DNA from: Flavobacterium sp. 245
GTDB taxonomy: Bacteria; Bacteroidota; Bacteroidia; Flavobacteriales; Flavobacteriaceae
Assembly (NCBI RefSeq): GCF_004362055.1
Contig: NZ_SNXB01000004.1
Location: 1 to 64,000 of the forward strand
Length of the DNA stretch: 64,000 nucleotides
Direction of reading: 5' to 3'
The notes beneath the pieces were generated by a model. That model saw nothing but the letters and a program-made list of their open reading frames with translations. It did not search any database and was not told the origin of the DNA. The translations under genes were made by a program, and so were the position numbers. This document shows positions 55,444-62,817 of this stretch, piece after piece. Position 1 is the stretch's first letter; every line of letters begins with the position of its first letter.

Positions 55444-57831
55444 TTAATTCCCCGTTCTCTTTTTCTCCTCCTGATTTCCAAAAGCTCTTTCCTTCACATT
55501 TATCTTCTTATTCCCAAAATTATAAACCACAGATAAACGTACAAATCTGTTACTTTCAGTTTGGCTGTAAACCTGTTTTACACCATTTACAACCGAAGTA
55601 AAATCTTTTAAATAAGACGTATTAAAAATATCATTTGCCAAAAATGCGATCTGCATTGTTTTATTAAACAAATCCTGTTTGAAACCGATATCAAAACTAG
55701 AGGCATATCCCACTTCATACAAACCACTTTTAAAAGGAGTTGTATACGAAAAATCGATTTGCAATTTTGTCGTTTTACCTAATACAAAAGTGTTATTTGT
55801 CGAAAAATCAATTTGCAAACTGTTTGATGGAGTTGCATTTATGTCTTTAATAAATTCCGTTTTTGCTCCTAAAAAGTATAATGAATTTTCACTCTGCCAC
55901 CAATCTGCAAAAGTTGCTGAATAGCTTTCTCCAACTCCATAACTTAAATTTTTAAAATAATTCTCACGTGTTACAATTTGTGTATTCGTTTCTGGGTTTG
56001 CACTAAATAAAACACCATAACCATTAGTAACAGAGTTGACAAAAACACTGGTTCTCAGGATTTCTTTATAAGAATGTGCAAACTCAAAATTATCACTGAA
56101 AGAAGGTTTTAAAAACGGATTTCCTTCTGAATAACTATTACTGCTGATGTAAATTCTAAACGGATTCAATAAGTCAAAACGAGGTCTGTTTATTCTTTTC
56201 CCGTAATTTAAACTGAAAGTATTATTTTCGTTTCTCTTGTAAGAAGCATAAACCGTTGGAAACAATTTCAAATAATTATTCTCTGTCGTTTGATTCAGAG
56301 TTTCAGAAAACCCATTTGTTTGTGTATTTTCCAATCTTAAGCCCATTTGAAAATTCCATTTTTCATTTAGTTTTTTATCTGCATTCACATAAATCGCCTG
56401 ATTGTTTTCGGTATATATAAATCGGTTTAACTGATTTGGATCTAAGACCGGAGTTCCTGAAATTGTATTGTAATAAAGTACATCGCTGATACTATTTGTG
56501 AAACTCATTTTTGCACCATAAGACAAATTGATCGCCTGAAACGGATGTTCCATATCGGCCTTAAAACTCCAGTTGTCAATATCCTGATTCGAAATGTTTT
56601 TTCCTGCCTGATTTACATCTACAAATATCATTTCCGGTGTATAATTATTGGCTATAAAACTTCTATCAAATTTTGAATCGTAATTAAAATAATCCACATC
56701 AAAAGATAATTTTCGATTTAAGCCATCTAGCTTGGTAATCAAATGCGCATTATAAGTTTGATTTCCTGATCCTCTATCGGTATTACTTTTATTCAGAGTA
56801 ATATTGTACAATTGATTTTGAGCATTATAATTACTAATCGAAATATCCGAGTTGAAATCTGGATTATTTCTGTCATTCATAAATTGAAAACCAACTGTTG
56901 TACGTTCAGAGAAATCATAATCCAAAGCTATTTTTCCGGAAAAGTTTTCGGTTTTTACTTTTGTTGTGCTTTGCATGTGCGAAAGCCCATCAGGAAAATA
57001 CATTTTTAAGTCGTCTGTAGCATTCAAATAGCCTGTTTTTCCGTTAATGCTGGCAGAAAAACGAAACTTCTTTTTATTGTAAAAGAAATTATCTCTCAAA
57101 GTAAAAATTCCATATTTATTCTGATCATAAGAAGCTGTCGTGGTGTTTTTCCACGAATCACGGACTCCTTTTTTCATGATAATATTAATCAGTCCGCCAG
57201 TTCCTTCCGCTTCATATTTCGCCGGCGGATTGCTGATAATTTCAATATTTTTAATATCACTTGCCGATATTGATTTCAAAAAGTTATTCAATTCTTCGCC
57301 AGCCAATTCAATCATTCTTCCATCGATCATAACGCGGGAAGTTCCTTTTCCTAAAATAGTAATGGTATTATTTTTTACTACAACTCCCGGCGCAGTGTTA
57401 ATCGCGCTTAAGGCATCTCCTCCAACATTTGTAACATTATTTTCCAGATTGTAAACCAGACGATCTGTTTTCTGTTCAATGATTTTCTTTTTAGACTGAA
57501 CAACAACTTCAACTAATTTGGTTGCATTTTCTTTTAAGATAATGGTTTCTAAATCGGTATCTTTTTCTATCGAAATCTCTTTTTCATATTCTTCAAATCC
57601 CAAAAGACTAACTCCTATTTTATATGAACCTTTTTTAAGATTGATTTCAAAAGTTCCATCTGGTTTCGTTGTTGTTCCGTCAATAATTTTCCCTTCTGAA
57701 TTTATGATTGATATATCTACCCATTCTAAAGATGTTGTTTCGCTTGCTATTTTTCCTTTTAATTTAAATGATGCTTGTGCTAAGGAAAAGAATGGCAATA
57801 ATAAAAAGATAAGGAGGTTTGATGTTTTCAT
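55444..57831 (-). CDS. Outer-membrane beta-barrel protein (OMP_b-brl_3, TonB-receptor-like)
   Basis: 795 residues. Signal peptide MKTSNLLIFLLLPFFSLAQA, then a CarboxypepD_reg-like domain (about 22-105, KLKGKIASETTSLEWVDISI, GTFEINLKKGSYKIGVSLLGF), a plug-like region (about 115-230, GGDALSAINTAPGVVV, GKGTSRVMIDGRMIELAGEELNNFLKS, read in parts) and a large barrel ending FVRLSVVYNFGNKKINVKER. No TonB box or SusD partner is seen. The family lies close to TonB-dependent receptors; the substrate is unknown. The upstream 7TM-AraC gene on the same strand may regulate it. Confidence 0.88.
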   Translation of the reverse strand: MKTSNLLIFLLLPFFSLAQASFKLKGKIASETTSLEWVDISIINSEGKIIDGTTTKPDGTFEINLKKGSYKIGVSLLGFEEYEKEISIEKDTDLETIILKENATKLVEVVVQSKKKIIEQKTDRLVYNLENNVTNVGGDALSAINTAPGVVVKNNTITILGKGTSRVMIDGRMIELAGEELNNFLKSISASDIKNIEIISNPPAKYEAEGTGGLINIIMKKGVRDSWKNTTTASYDQNKYGIFTLRDNFFYNKKKFRFSASINGKTGYLNATDDLKMYFPDGLSHMQSTTKVKTENFSGKIALDYDFSERTTVGFQFMNDRNNPDFNSDISISNYNAQNQLYNITLNKSNTDRGSGNQTYNAHLITKLDGLNRKLSFDVDYFNYDSKFDRSFIANNYTPEMIFVDVNQAGKNISNQDIDNWSFKADMEHPFQAINLSYGAKMSFTNSISDVLYYNTISGTPVLDPNQLNRFIYTENNQAIYVNADKKLNEKWNFQMGLRLENTQTNGFSETLNQTTENNYLKLFPTVYASYKRNENNTFSLNYGKRINRPRFDLLNPFRIYISSNSYSEGNPFLKPSFSDNFEFAHSYKEILRTSVFVNSVTNGYGVLFSANPETNTQIVTRENYFKNLSYGVGESYSATFADWWQSENSLYFLGAKTEFIKDINATPSNSLQIDFSTNNTFVLGKTTKLQIDFSYTTPFKSGLYEVGYASSFDIGFKQDLFNKTMQIAFLANDIFNTSYLKDFTSVVNGVKQVYSQTESNRFVRLSVVYNFGNKKINVKERAFGNQEEKKRTGN

Positions 57832-57902
57832 GATTTCTATTTTTAACTTGTTCGATTAATTTGAAGCAAAGTTGCCTTAGAAATTTTCCAGATTCGACCG
57901 AC

Positions 57903-57948
57903 AAAAAAAAGTCGAACCATTTTCTATTAAAGAAATTGGTTCGACTTT
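57903..57948 (-). terminator. Terminator of the 7TM-AraC gene
   Basis: AAAGTCGAACCA / TGGTTCGACTTT perfect 12-bp stem; A8 at 57903-57910 forms the T tract on the minus strand. It separates the AraC gene from the outer-membrane gene. Confidence 0.9.
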
Positions 57949-57984
57949 ATAAGGGACGAAGTACGACTTTTTACAAAACTCTTA

Positions 57985-59130
57985 TTATGAAGCGTTTCGG
58001 TAAGCTGTAGGCGTTAAATTGGTGTATTTTTTAAAAGAAGTATTAAATGAAGATTTTGAATTAAAACCGACTTCATATAAAATTTCTAAAACGGTAAGTT
58101 GATTTTTAGACTCATCTTTTAAAATATTCATTGCTTTTTGAATGCGATATTCATTAACAAAATCAAAAAAGTGCTGATCCATTTTATGATTAATCAAAAC
58201 AGACAAATCCCGAACCGGAATTTCAATTTGATTGGCGAGTTCCTGAATCGTAAGCGACGGATCCAGAAAAGGTTCTTTCTCGGCCATATATTGCTTCAAG
58301 GTGGAAATTTGGCTGTTAATCACATCATTTTGAACGTTGGTTGAAGCGGATTTATCTCCATCAACTTCCGGCAGAATATCTTTTGTGAGTTTCAATTTAG
58401 AATTCACTCCTCTAAAAAGTTCGGGATGATTCAACGCTTTCATTATAAACCAGCAGGTTATAAACAAAGCGATGCTTCCTACAAGGACATTTGCCCAAAG
58501 AAATATCTCTCTGTAACCGCTATAGCGCAATAAATTTTTTAATGCCACAATTGAATGTGCAGTAAGAAACACGCAAGTTATCTGAAAAAGCCATTTATAA
58601 GTCGCCGTACTTGGATTTGCGTAATTTTCTAAATAGATATGACGGTATTTTTTTAAAATCAAAAATACACTGACAATGTAAAAGGCATATTGAAATTCAA
58701 TTAAAATCTGGATAAAGTAAATCTCAGGCAATTGATTAAACGTTGAAAGAAAAGTATCTTTATCTGTGTCAAGGTTTAAATAAATTCCAGGAATGAAAAC
58801 TAAATTGACAACGACAAAGGGTAGTAAATGAATTAAATGTTTCCATTGTAATCTAAAATCAGAATAACAAACCGCCAACACAAAAAGGTAAAACAAAGGC
58901 ATTTCAAATAAACAGGCAGTTGCTCTGAAAATTTCCCAATTTAGTTCGGTTCGTGTTACAGTATCAATAAAAAATCCACTGAGATCGACAGCAGAGAAAA
59001 TAAAAAACCAGGCAAATAATCTGTTTGCCAATTTATTTTCGGTTTTAACCGTGAATAAAAAAAAGGCCAACAGTAAAGAAACAAAAACAGAGATCTTACC
59101 AATCCCTTGCAATAAATCTAATTTATCCAT
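57985..59130 (-). CDS. Membrane-bound AraC family regulator (7TM-HTH)
   Basis: 381 residues. Seven hydrophobic helices fill about residues 12-235 (such as VFVSLLLAFFLFTV, LFYLFVLAVCY, FVVVNLVFIPGIYL, ANVLVGSIALFITCWFIM), then a linker and an AraC helix-turn-helix domain at about 285-380 with LTIQELANQIEIPVRDLSVLINHKM, FFDFVNEYRIQKAMNIL and EILYEVGFNSKSSFNTSFKKYTNLTPTAYR (read in parts). It would bind DNA from the inner membrane. The likely target is the outer-membrane gene 150 bp downstream on the same strand; that is inference from position. Confidence 0.9.
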   Translation of the reverse strand: MDKLDLLQGIGKISVFVSLLLAFFLFTVKTENKLANRLFAWFFIFSAVDLSGFFIDTVTRTELNWEIFRATACLFEMPLFYLFVLAVCYSDFRLQWKHLIHLLPFVVVNLVFIPGIYLNLDTDKDTFLSTFNQLPEIYFIQILIEFQYAFYIVSVFLILKKYRHIYLENYANPSTATYKWLFQITCVFLTAHSIVALKNLLRYSGYREIFLWANVLVGSIALFITCWFIMKALNHPELFRGVNSKLKLTKDILPEVDGDKSASTNVQNDVINSQISTLKQYMAEKEPFLDPSLTIQELANQIEIPVRDLSVLINHKMDQHFFDFVNEYRIQKAMNILKDESKNQLTVLEILYEVGFNSKSSFNTSFKKYTNLTPTAYRNAS

Positions 59131-59267
59131 TTATTTTTTAATATTTTAACAAATATAATATTTTAGTTCTTTTAACAAAGATGCAAGAAAGGATTCCCAT
59201 CATACTAAACAAAACTTAAATCTTTGTGAGTTTGTTTAGTAAATTTCGTGATTGAGAGAAAAAAGAT

Positions 59268-59275
59268 TATTTTTG
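59268..59275 (+). promoter_or_regulatory. -7 box of murQ
   Basis: TATTTTTG, exact consensus, 23 bp before the ATG. The nearest TTG (59252) is only 13 bp upstream. Confidence 0.42.
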
Positions 59276-59298
59276 CCGAGTCTAAATAACTGATAAAA

Positions 59299-60111
59299 AT
59301 GACATTTACCAAAACAACGGAGCTAGCATCCAAGTATGAGCATTTAGAGAAAATGTCTGTTCATGAATTGTTATCCAATATTAATCAAGAAGATAAAACG
59401 GTTCCTTATGCCGTAGAAAAAGCTTTACCTCAAATAGAAGCTTTAATTCCGCACATAGTTGCTAAATTAAAATTAGGAGGCAGGCTGTTTTATATTGGAG
59501 CAGGGACTTCAGGACGACTTGGTGTTGTGGATGCTTCGGAGTGTCCGCCAACATTTGGTGTTCCTTTTGATTTAGTAAACGGAATTATTGCGGGCGGAGA
59601 TACGGCTATAAGACGTGCAGTAGAAAATGCTGAAGACAGTACAACAAATGCTTGGATTGATCTTCAAAAATATAATATTGACTCTAATGATGTTGTAATT
59701 GGTATTGCAGCATCTGGAACAACTCCGTACGTAATCAGCGGTTTAGAAGCTTGTAATAAAAATAATATTATTACTGGCTGTATTACTTGCAACGCAGGAA
59801 GTCCGCTGGCGTTAACAGCACAATTCCCCATTGAAGTAGTGGTTGGCCCAGAATTTATAACTGGAAGTTCTAGAATGAAAGCCGGAACGGCTCAAAAACT
59901 AGTTTTAAACATGATTTCGACTGCGGCAATGATTCAACTTGGAAAAGTTAGAGGAAATAAAATGGTCGACATGCAATTAAGCAATATAAAACTTGTTGAT
60001 CGCGGCGTAAAAATGATTATGGAAGAAATTCCTGTTTCATACGACGAAGCCTCAGAATTATTAAAGAAATATGGCAGCGTGAGAAATGCTGTCGACAATT
60101 ATTTAAAGTAA
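59299..60111 (+). CDS. murQ: N-acetylmuramic acid 6-phosphate etherase
   Basis: 270 residues, slightly shorter than the E. coli enzyme because the C-terminal UBA-like part is reduced. The SIS domain has LFYIGAGTSGRLGVVDASECPPTFG, GGDTAIRRAVENAED, VIGIAASGTTPYVISGLEA and GPEFITGSSRMKAGTAQKLVLNM (read in parts). It splits MurNAc-6-phosphate into GlcNAc-6-phosphate and lactate in cell wall recycling. No nagB or murP is adjacent. Followed by the DUF6095 gene. Confidence 0.95.
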   Translation: MTFTKTTELASKYEHLEKMSVHELLSNINQEDKTVPYAVEKALPQIEALIPHIVAKLKLGGRLFYIGAGTSGRLGVVDASECPPTFGVPFDLVNGIIAGGDTAIRRAVENAEDSTTNAWIDLQKYNIDSNDVVIGIAASGTTPYVISGLEACNKNNIITGCITCNAGSPLALTAQFPIEVVVGPEFITGSSRMKAGTAQKLVLNMISTAAMIQLGKVRGNKMVDMQLSNIKLVDRGVKMIMEEIPVSYDEASELLKKYGSVRNAVDNYLK

Positions 60112-60189
60112 AATTTTTTTGTGAAGTGTAAAATGCTACTTAACCGCAGAGATCGCAATGGATTTACACAAGGTTAGCAAAATTAGTCA

Positions 60190-60223
60190 ACCTGAAACTT
60201 GAAACTTTTTCAAACTTGAAACA
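60190..60223. repeat. Short heptamer repeat arm before the DUF6095 gene
   Basis: AAACTTG-type units (AACCTGAAACTTGAAAC, then CAAACTTGAAAC) in a degenerate array that reaches 6 bp from the ATG. Same family as 1-95 and 39481-39552. Confidence 0.75.
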
Positions 60224-60229
60224 AAAAAA

Positions 60230-60451
60230 ATGGCAACAAATAAAGAATTATTAGGAAAAGGAATTAAATACTTGTCAGGTTCGTTGCCATTATTATTTAT
60301 AGGGCCATCTCTGATTTATAATGCTTTCATGAATCAACATACAAACTGGCATTATTTAGTTTTAGGAATTGGAATTGTAGCTTGCTTAAGTGCTATGTTT
60401 TTAATTTTTTACGGGTTGAAAATCATTATGAAAGGTTTGTTCAATGATTAA
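60230..60451 (+). CDS. DUF6095 family small membrane protein
   Basis: 73 residues. Two helices, YLSGSLPLLFIGPSLIYNAFM (about 14-34) and YLVLGIGIVACLSAMFLIFYGLKIIM (about 43-68), joined by NQHTNWH. The start MATNKELLGKGIKYL and end GLFND are as in flavobacterial DUF6095 proteins, which I recall near murQ. Probably inner membrane, function unknown. The leader consists of heptamer repeat. Confidence 0.8.
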   Translation: MATNKELLGKGIKYLSGSLPLLFIGPSLIYNAFMNQHTNWHYLVLGIGIVACLSAMFLIFYGLKIIMKGLFND

Positions 60452-60497
60452 ACTAGTCTTCTAAACAAAACCTTTAACCTCTTTATTAAACTCCAAC

Positions 60498-61070
60498 ATG
60501 GAAGACATAATTCACATTCAAAAAACATTCGAAAAGGTTATTTACATCGATAAAAAAATAAACAATCGGGAGTTTGAAGATTGTGTTTTTAAAAACTGTG
60601 ATTTTTCTAACAGTAATTTTAATTCCAATACCTTTTTAGATTGCGAATTTATTGACTGCAATCTTTCAATGACAAGTTTAGCTGGAACAAGTTTAAAAAA
60701 TGTCACTTTTAGAAACTGTAAACTTCTTGGAATTGCTTTTCACGAATGTGATGATTTTTTATTTCAGGTTCATTTTGAAGAATGTACTTTAGATTATGCT
60801 ATATTTTCTAATAAAAAAATGCCTAAAACTAAGTTTATAGATTCCTCTGTTCGCGAAGTAACTTTTATTGGAACTAATTTAACAAGTTCTGTTTTTGACA
60901 ATTGCAACCTTGAAGGAGCTATTTTTAATGAAACGCAATTGGCCGGAGTTAATTTTAAAACGGCTTATAATTATAAAATTGATCCCGAATTTAATCCAAT
61001 GCGAAAAGCACAATTTTCTAATGATGGAATTGTTGGGCTTTTAGATAAGTATGACATTAAAATCGTATAG
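60498..61070 (+). CDS. Pentapeptide repeat protein, Qnr-like
   Basis: 190 residues with A(D/N)LxF-type repeats from about 23 to 155: FEDCVFKNCDFSNSNFNSNTF, FIDCNLSMTSLAGTSLKNVTF, FRNCKLLGIAFHEC, FDNCNLEGAIFNETQLAGVNF (in parts). This predicts a right-handed four-sided beta-helix. The C-terminal DPEFNPMRKAQFSNDGIVGLLDKYDIKIV region, read in parts, lines up with the end of Qnr proteins (dimer helix ending in IVL). Qnr and MfpA mimic DNA and shield gyrase from quinolones. Length is a little under Qnr (about 218). Role in resistance here is inference only. Confidence 0.85.
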   Translation: MEDIIHIQKTFEKVIYIDKKINNREFEDCVFKNCDFSNSNFNSNTFLDCEFIDCNLSMTSLAGTSLKNVTFRNCKLLGIAFHECDDFLFQVHFEECTLDYAIFSNKKMPKTKFIDSSVREVTFIGTNLTSSVFDNCNLEGAIFNETQLAGVNFKTAYNYKIDPEFNPMRKAQFSNDGIVGLLDKYDIKIV

Positions 61071-61135
61071 ATAATTTTAGAAAGAATGCCGAGAATCTAA
61101 ACAGACTTTCTTTTTTCATAAAAATAAAATTGATC

Positions 61136-61711
61136 ATGGAAGCAAATGAATCCTATTTAGAAAGCGCGAAAAAGCAATTTTTATATTATAAAATGCTGGG
61201 CGAAAAAGCGATTGACCAATTAGAACCTCAACAGCTTTTTATTGCTGTTAACGAAGATACAAACAGCATTGCAACTATTATAAAACATATTTCTGGTAAT
61301 ATGCTTTCGCGCTGGACAGACTTTTTGACTTCTGACGGAGAGAAAGAATGGCGAAATCGTGATGCTGAATTCGAAAATGATTTACAATCGAAAGATGAAG
61401 TATTAGAAGTTTGGAATAAAGGCTGGAATGTTTTTCTTGAAACATTAAATAGTTTAAAACCTGAACAGCTTTCAGATATCATTTATATCCGAAATGAAGG
61501 TCATACCGTTATTGAAGCAATAAACAGGCAATTGGCTCATTATCCATATCATGTTGGGCAAATTGTTTTTTACGCCAAACAACTAAAAAATAGTTCTTGG
61601 GAAAGTTTATCGATTCCGAAGAATAAATCGGGAAATTATAATGCTGAAAAATTTGCAAAAGAAAAAGAAATCAAGAACTTTACTGATGATGAATTTAAGA
61701 GATTGAAATAA
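61136..61711 (+). CDS. DUF1572 / DinB-like protein
   Basis: 191 residues from ATG 61136 (TTG two codons upstream is possible). A four-helix bundle pattern with the metal-site His residues of the DinB superfamily: SIATIIKHISGNMLSRWTDFL (first His), and INRQLAHYPYHVGQIVFYAK (HxxxH in the last helix). DinB-fold enzymes include thiol-dependent S-transferases; substrate unknown. It follows the pentapeptide gene by 65 bp and is followed by an unknown 14 bp later, so these may form one operon. Confidence 0.85.
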   Translation: MEANESYLESAKKQFLYYKMLGEKAIDQLEPQQLFIAVNEDTNSIATIIKHISGNMLSRWTDFLTSDGEKEWRNRDAEFENDLQSKDEVLEVWNKGWNVFLETLNSLKPEQLSDIIYIRNEGHTVIEAINRQLAHYPYHVGQIVFYAKQLKNSSWESLSIPKNKSGNYNAEKFAKEKEIKNFTDDEFKRLK

Positions 61712-61724
61712 AATATCCCCAAAT

Positions 61725-62189
61725 ATGAAATCAAAAGATAACGAAACGCATCACTTTTTGCCAAGCGGAGAATGGGAAGGCTTTTATTGCTACTCAAATT
61801 CTCCCCAACAACATAAAATGTCGATAGAATTGGTTTTTAGCAATTTAGTCGTAAAGGGATCCGGAGTCGACGATGTAGCTCCATTTCGATGGAATGGAAC
61901 TTATAATTTGGAGAATTTTAAAATTAAAATGATCAAAACCTATTCTACACATACTATTAATTACAAAGGCGATATTGATGAAAATGGTATTTGGGGAACT
62001 TGGGATCAACCAGCCGATGTTTCTGACTTAGAAGGATTTGCCCCACATGTTATAGAAAAACTGTTGGAATATGCAAGAGGAGGATTTCATATTTGGCCCA
62101 AAGCTTCAAAAAGCGAATCCAAAGAAGAAATTAGAGAAGAAGTAAAAGAATCTAAAAAATTAAAAGAGTTTTATATCCAAAAAATTTGA
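61725..62189 (+). CDS. Cytoplasmic protein, unknown (calycin-like?)
   Basis: 154 residues, no signal peptide. FLPSGEWEGFYCYSNSPQQHKMSIELVFSNLVVKGSG and FRWNGTYNLENFKIKMIKTYSTHTINYKGDIDENGIWGTW (read in parts) show repeated W-x-G-x-Y and alternating strands, suggesting a small beta-barrel of the calycin type. GGFHIWPK follows, then a Lys/Glu-rich tail (KSESKEEIREEVKESKKLKE) likely helical. I do not recognise a family. It lies 13 bp after the DinB-like gene. Confidence 0.72.
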   Translation: MKSKDNETHHFLPSGEWEGFYCYSNSPQQHKMSIELVFSNLVVKGSGVDDVAPFRWNGTYNLENFKIKMIKTYSTHTINYKGDIDENGIWGTWDQPADVSDLEGFAPHVIEKLLEYARGGFHIWPKASKSESKEEIREEVKESKKLKEFYIQKI

Positions 62190-62257
62190 GTTTAATTACT
62201 ATCTACAAAGGTAGTTTGCCATTTAATTCAAAACGCTATCTAAACAAACATTTCAAA

Positions 62258-62629
62258 ATGAAAAAAATAGTATTCTTATTTCCAATACTGGCTTTAGTAT
62301 CTTGTTACAACGCCGAACACAACTGCAAAGATTTTAAAAATGGAAAATTCAAATTTGAGTTTGAAGTAAATGGCGTAAAAAAAACAACTTTCTTTGAACG
62401 AAAAGACAGCATTGAAATCGAAACTTTTGAAGGAAAAACAGATACTGCAACCATTCGCTGGGTAAGCGACTGCGAATATGTTTTGCAGAAAAAACACCCA
62501 AAAAATATGGCCGAAGAAAAAGCAATCAGCATGAAAATTTTAACGACTTCGAAAGATTCATACACGTTTGAATTTGGCTTGGTTGGTTCTGAAGAGAAAC
62601 AGAGAGGCAAGGTTTTCAAAATTGAGTAA
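62258..62629 (+). CDS. Small lipoprotein, unknown
   Basis: 123 residues from ATG 62258; a longer frame from 62186 begins inside the preceding gene and lacks the signal peptide at its start. MKKIVFLFPILALVSC ends in a lipobox (Cys16). The mature part is a small beta-rich domain: FKNGKFKFEFEVNGVKKTTFFERKDSIEIETFEGKTDTATIRW (in parts), CEYVLQKKHPKNMAEEKAISMKIL, and YTFEFGLVGS. From memory, close relatives are labelled DNA topoisomerase IV in databases, which the sequence does not support. Terminator at 62636. Confidence 0.82.
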   Translation: MKKIVFLFPILALVSCYNAEHNCKDFKNGKFKFEFEVNGVKKTTFFERKDSIEIETFEGKTDTATIRWVSDCEYVLQKKHPKNMAEEKAISMKILTTSKDSYTFEFGLVGSEEKQRGKVFKIE

Positions 62630-62635
62630 ACAGTT

Positions 62636-62661
62636 AAAGTCCCAATTGGGGCTTTTTTTTT
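62636..62661 (+). terminator. Terminator of the small lipoprotein gene
   Basis: AAAGTCCC / GGGGCTTT with a T-G pair and an AATT loop, then nine T. Confidence 0.82.
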
Positions 62662-62817
62662 GACTTGCCACCAAGATTCAAAATCACTGAGTTTTTTTAT
62701 CATATTGCAAAAACCTTTGCCGCTTTGTCCCTACGCTCATCTTTGCATAAAATAAACTTTAGTGTTTATTTTACGTTTATGTTTTTAAATAGTATTTTAG
62801 GACTTTAATCTAAACAA
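62662..62817. other. Intergenic region before the CBS-domain gene
   Basis: Contains degenerate CTTTGC-like units (62713-62747) and CATCTTTG at about 62740, one base off the -7 consensus. No ORF is supported. A possible promoter for the CBS-domain gene, weak. Confidence 0.4.

Noticed and set aside
60138..60185. Degenerate CGCAGAGATCGCAATGG-like segment as another repeat family
   Set aside because: It faintly resembles the CTTTGC units at 62713-62747, but there are too few units here to support a family.
62258..62629. Naming the small lipoprotein as DNA topoisomerase IV
   Set aside because: A 123-residue lipoprotein with no topoisomerase motif; such a label would be a transferred error.
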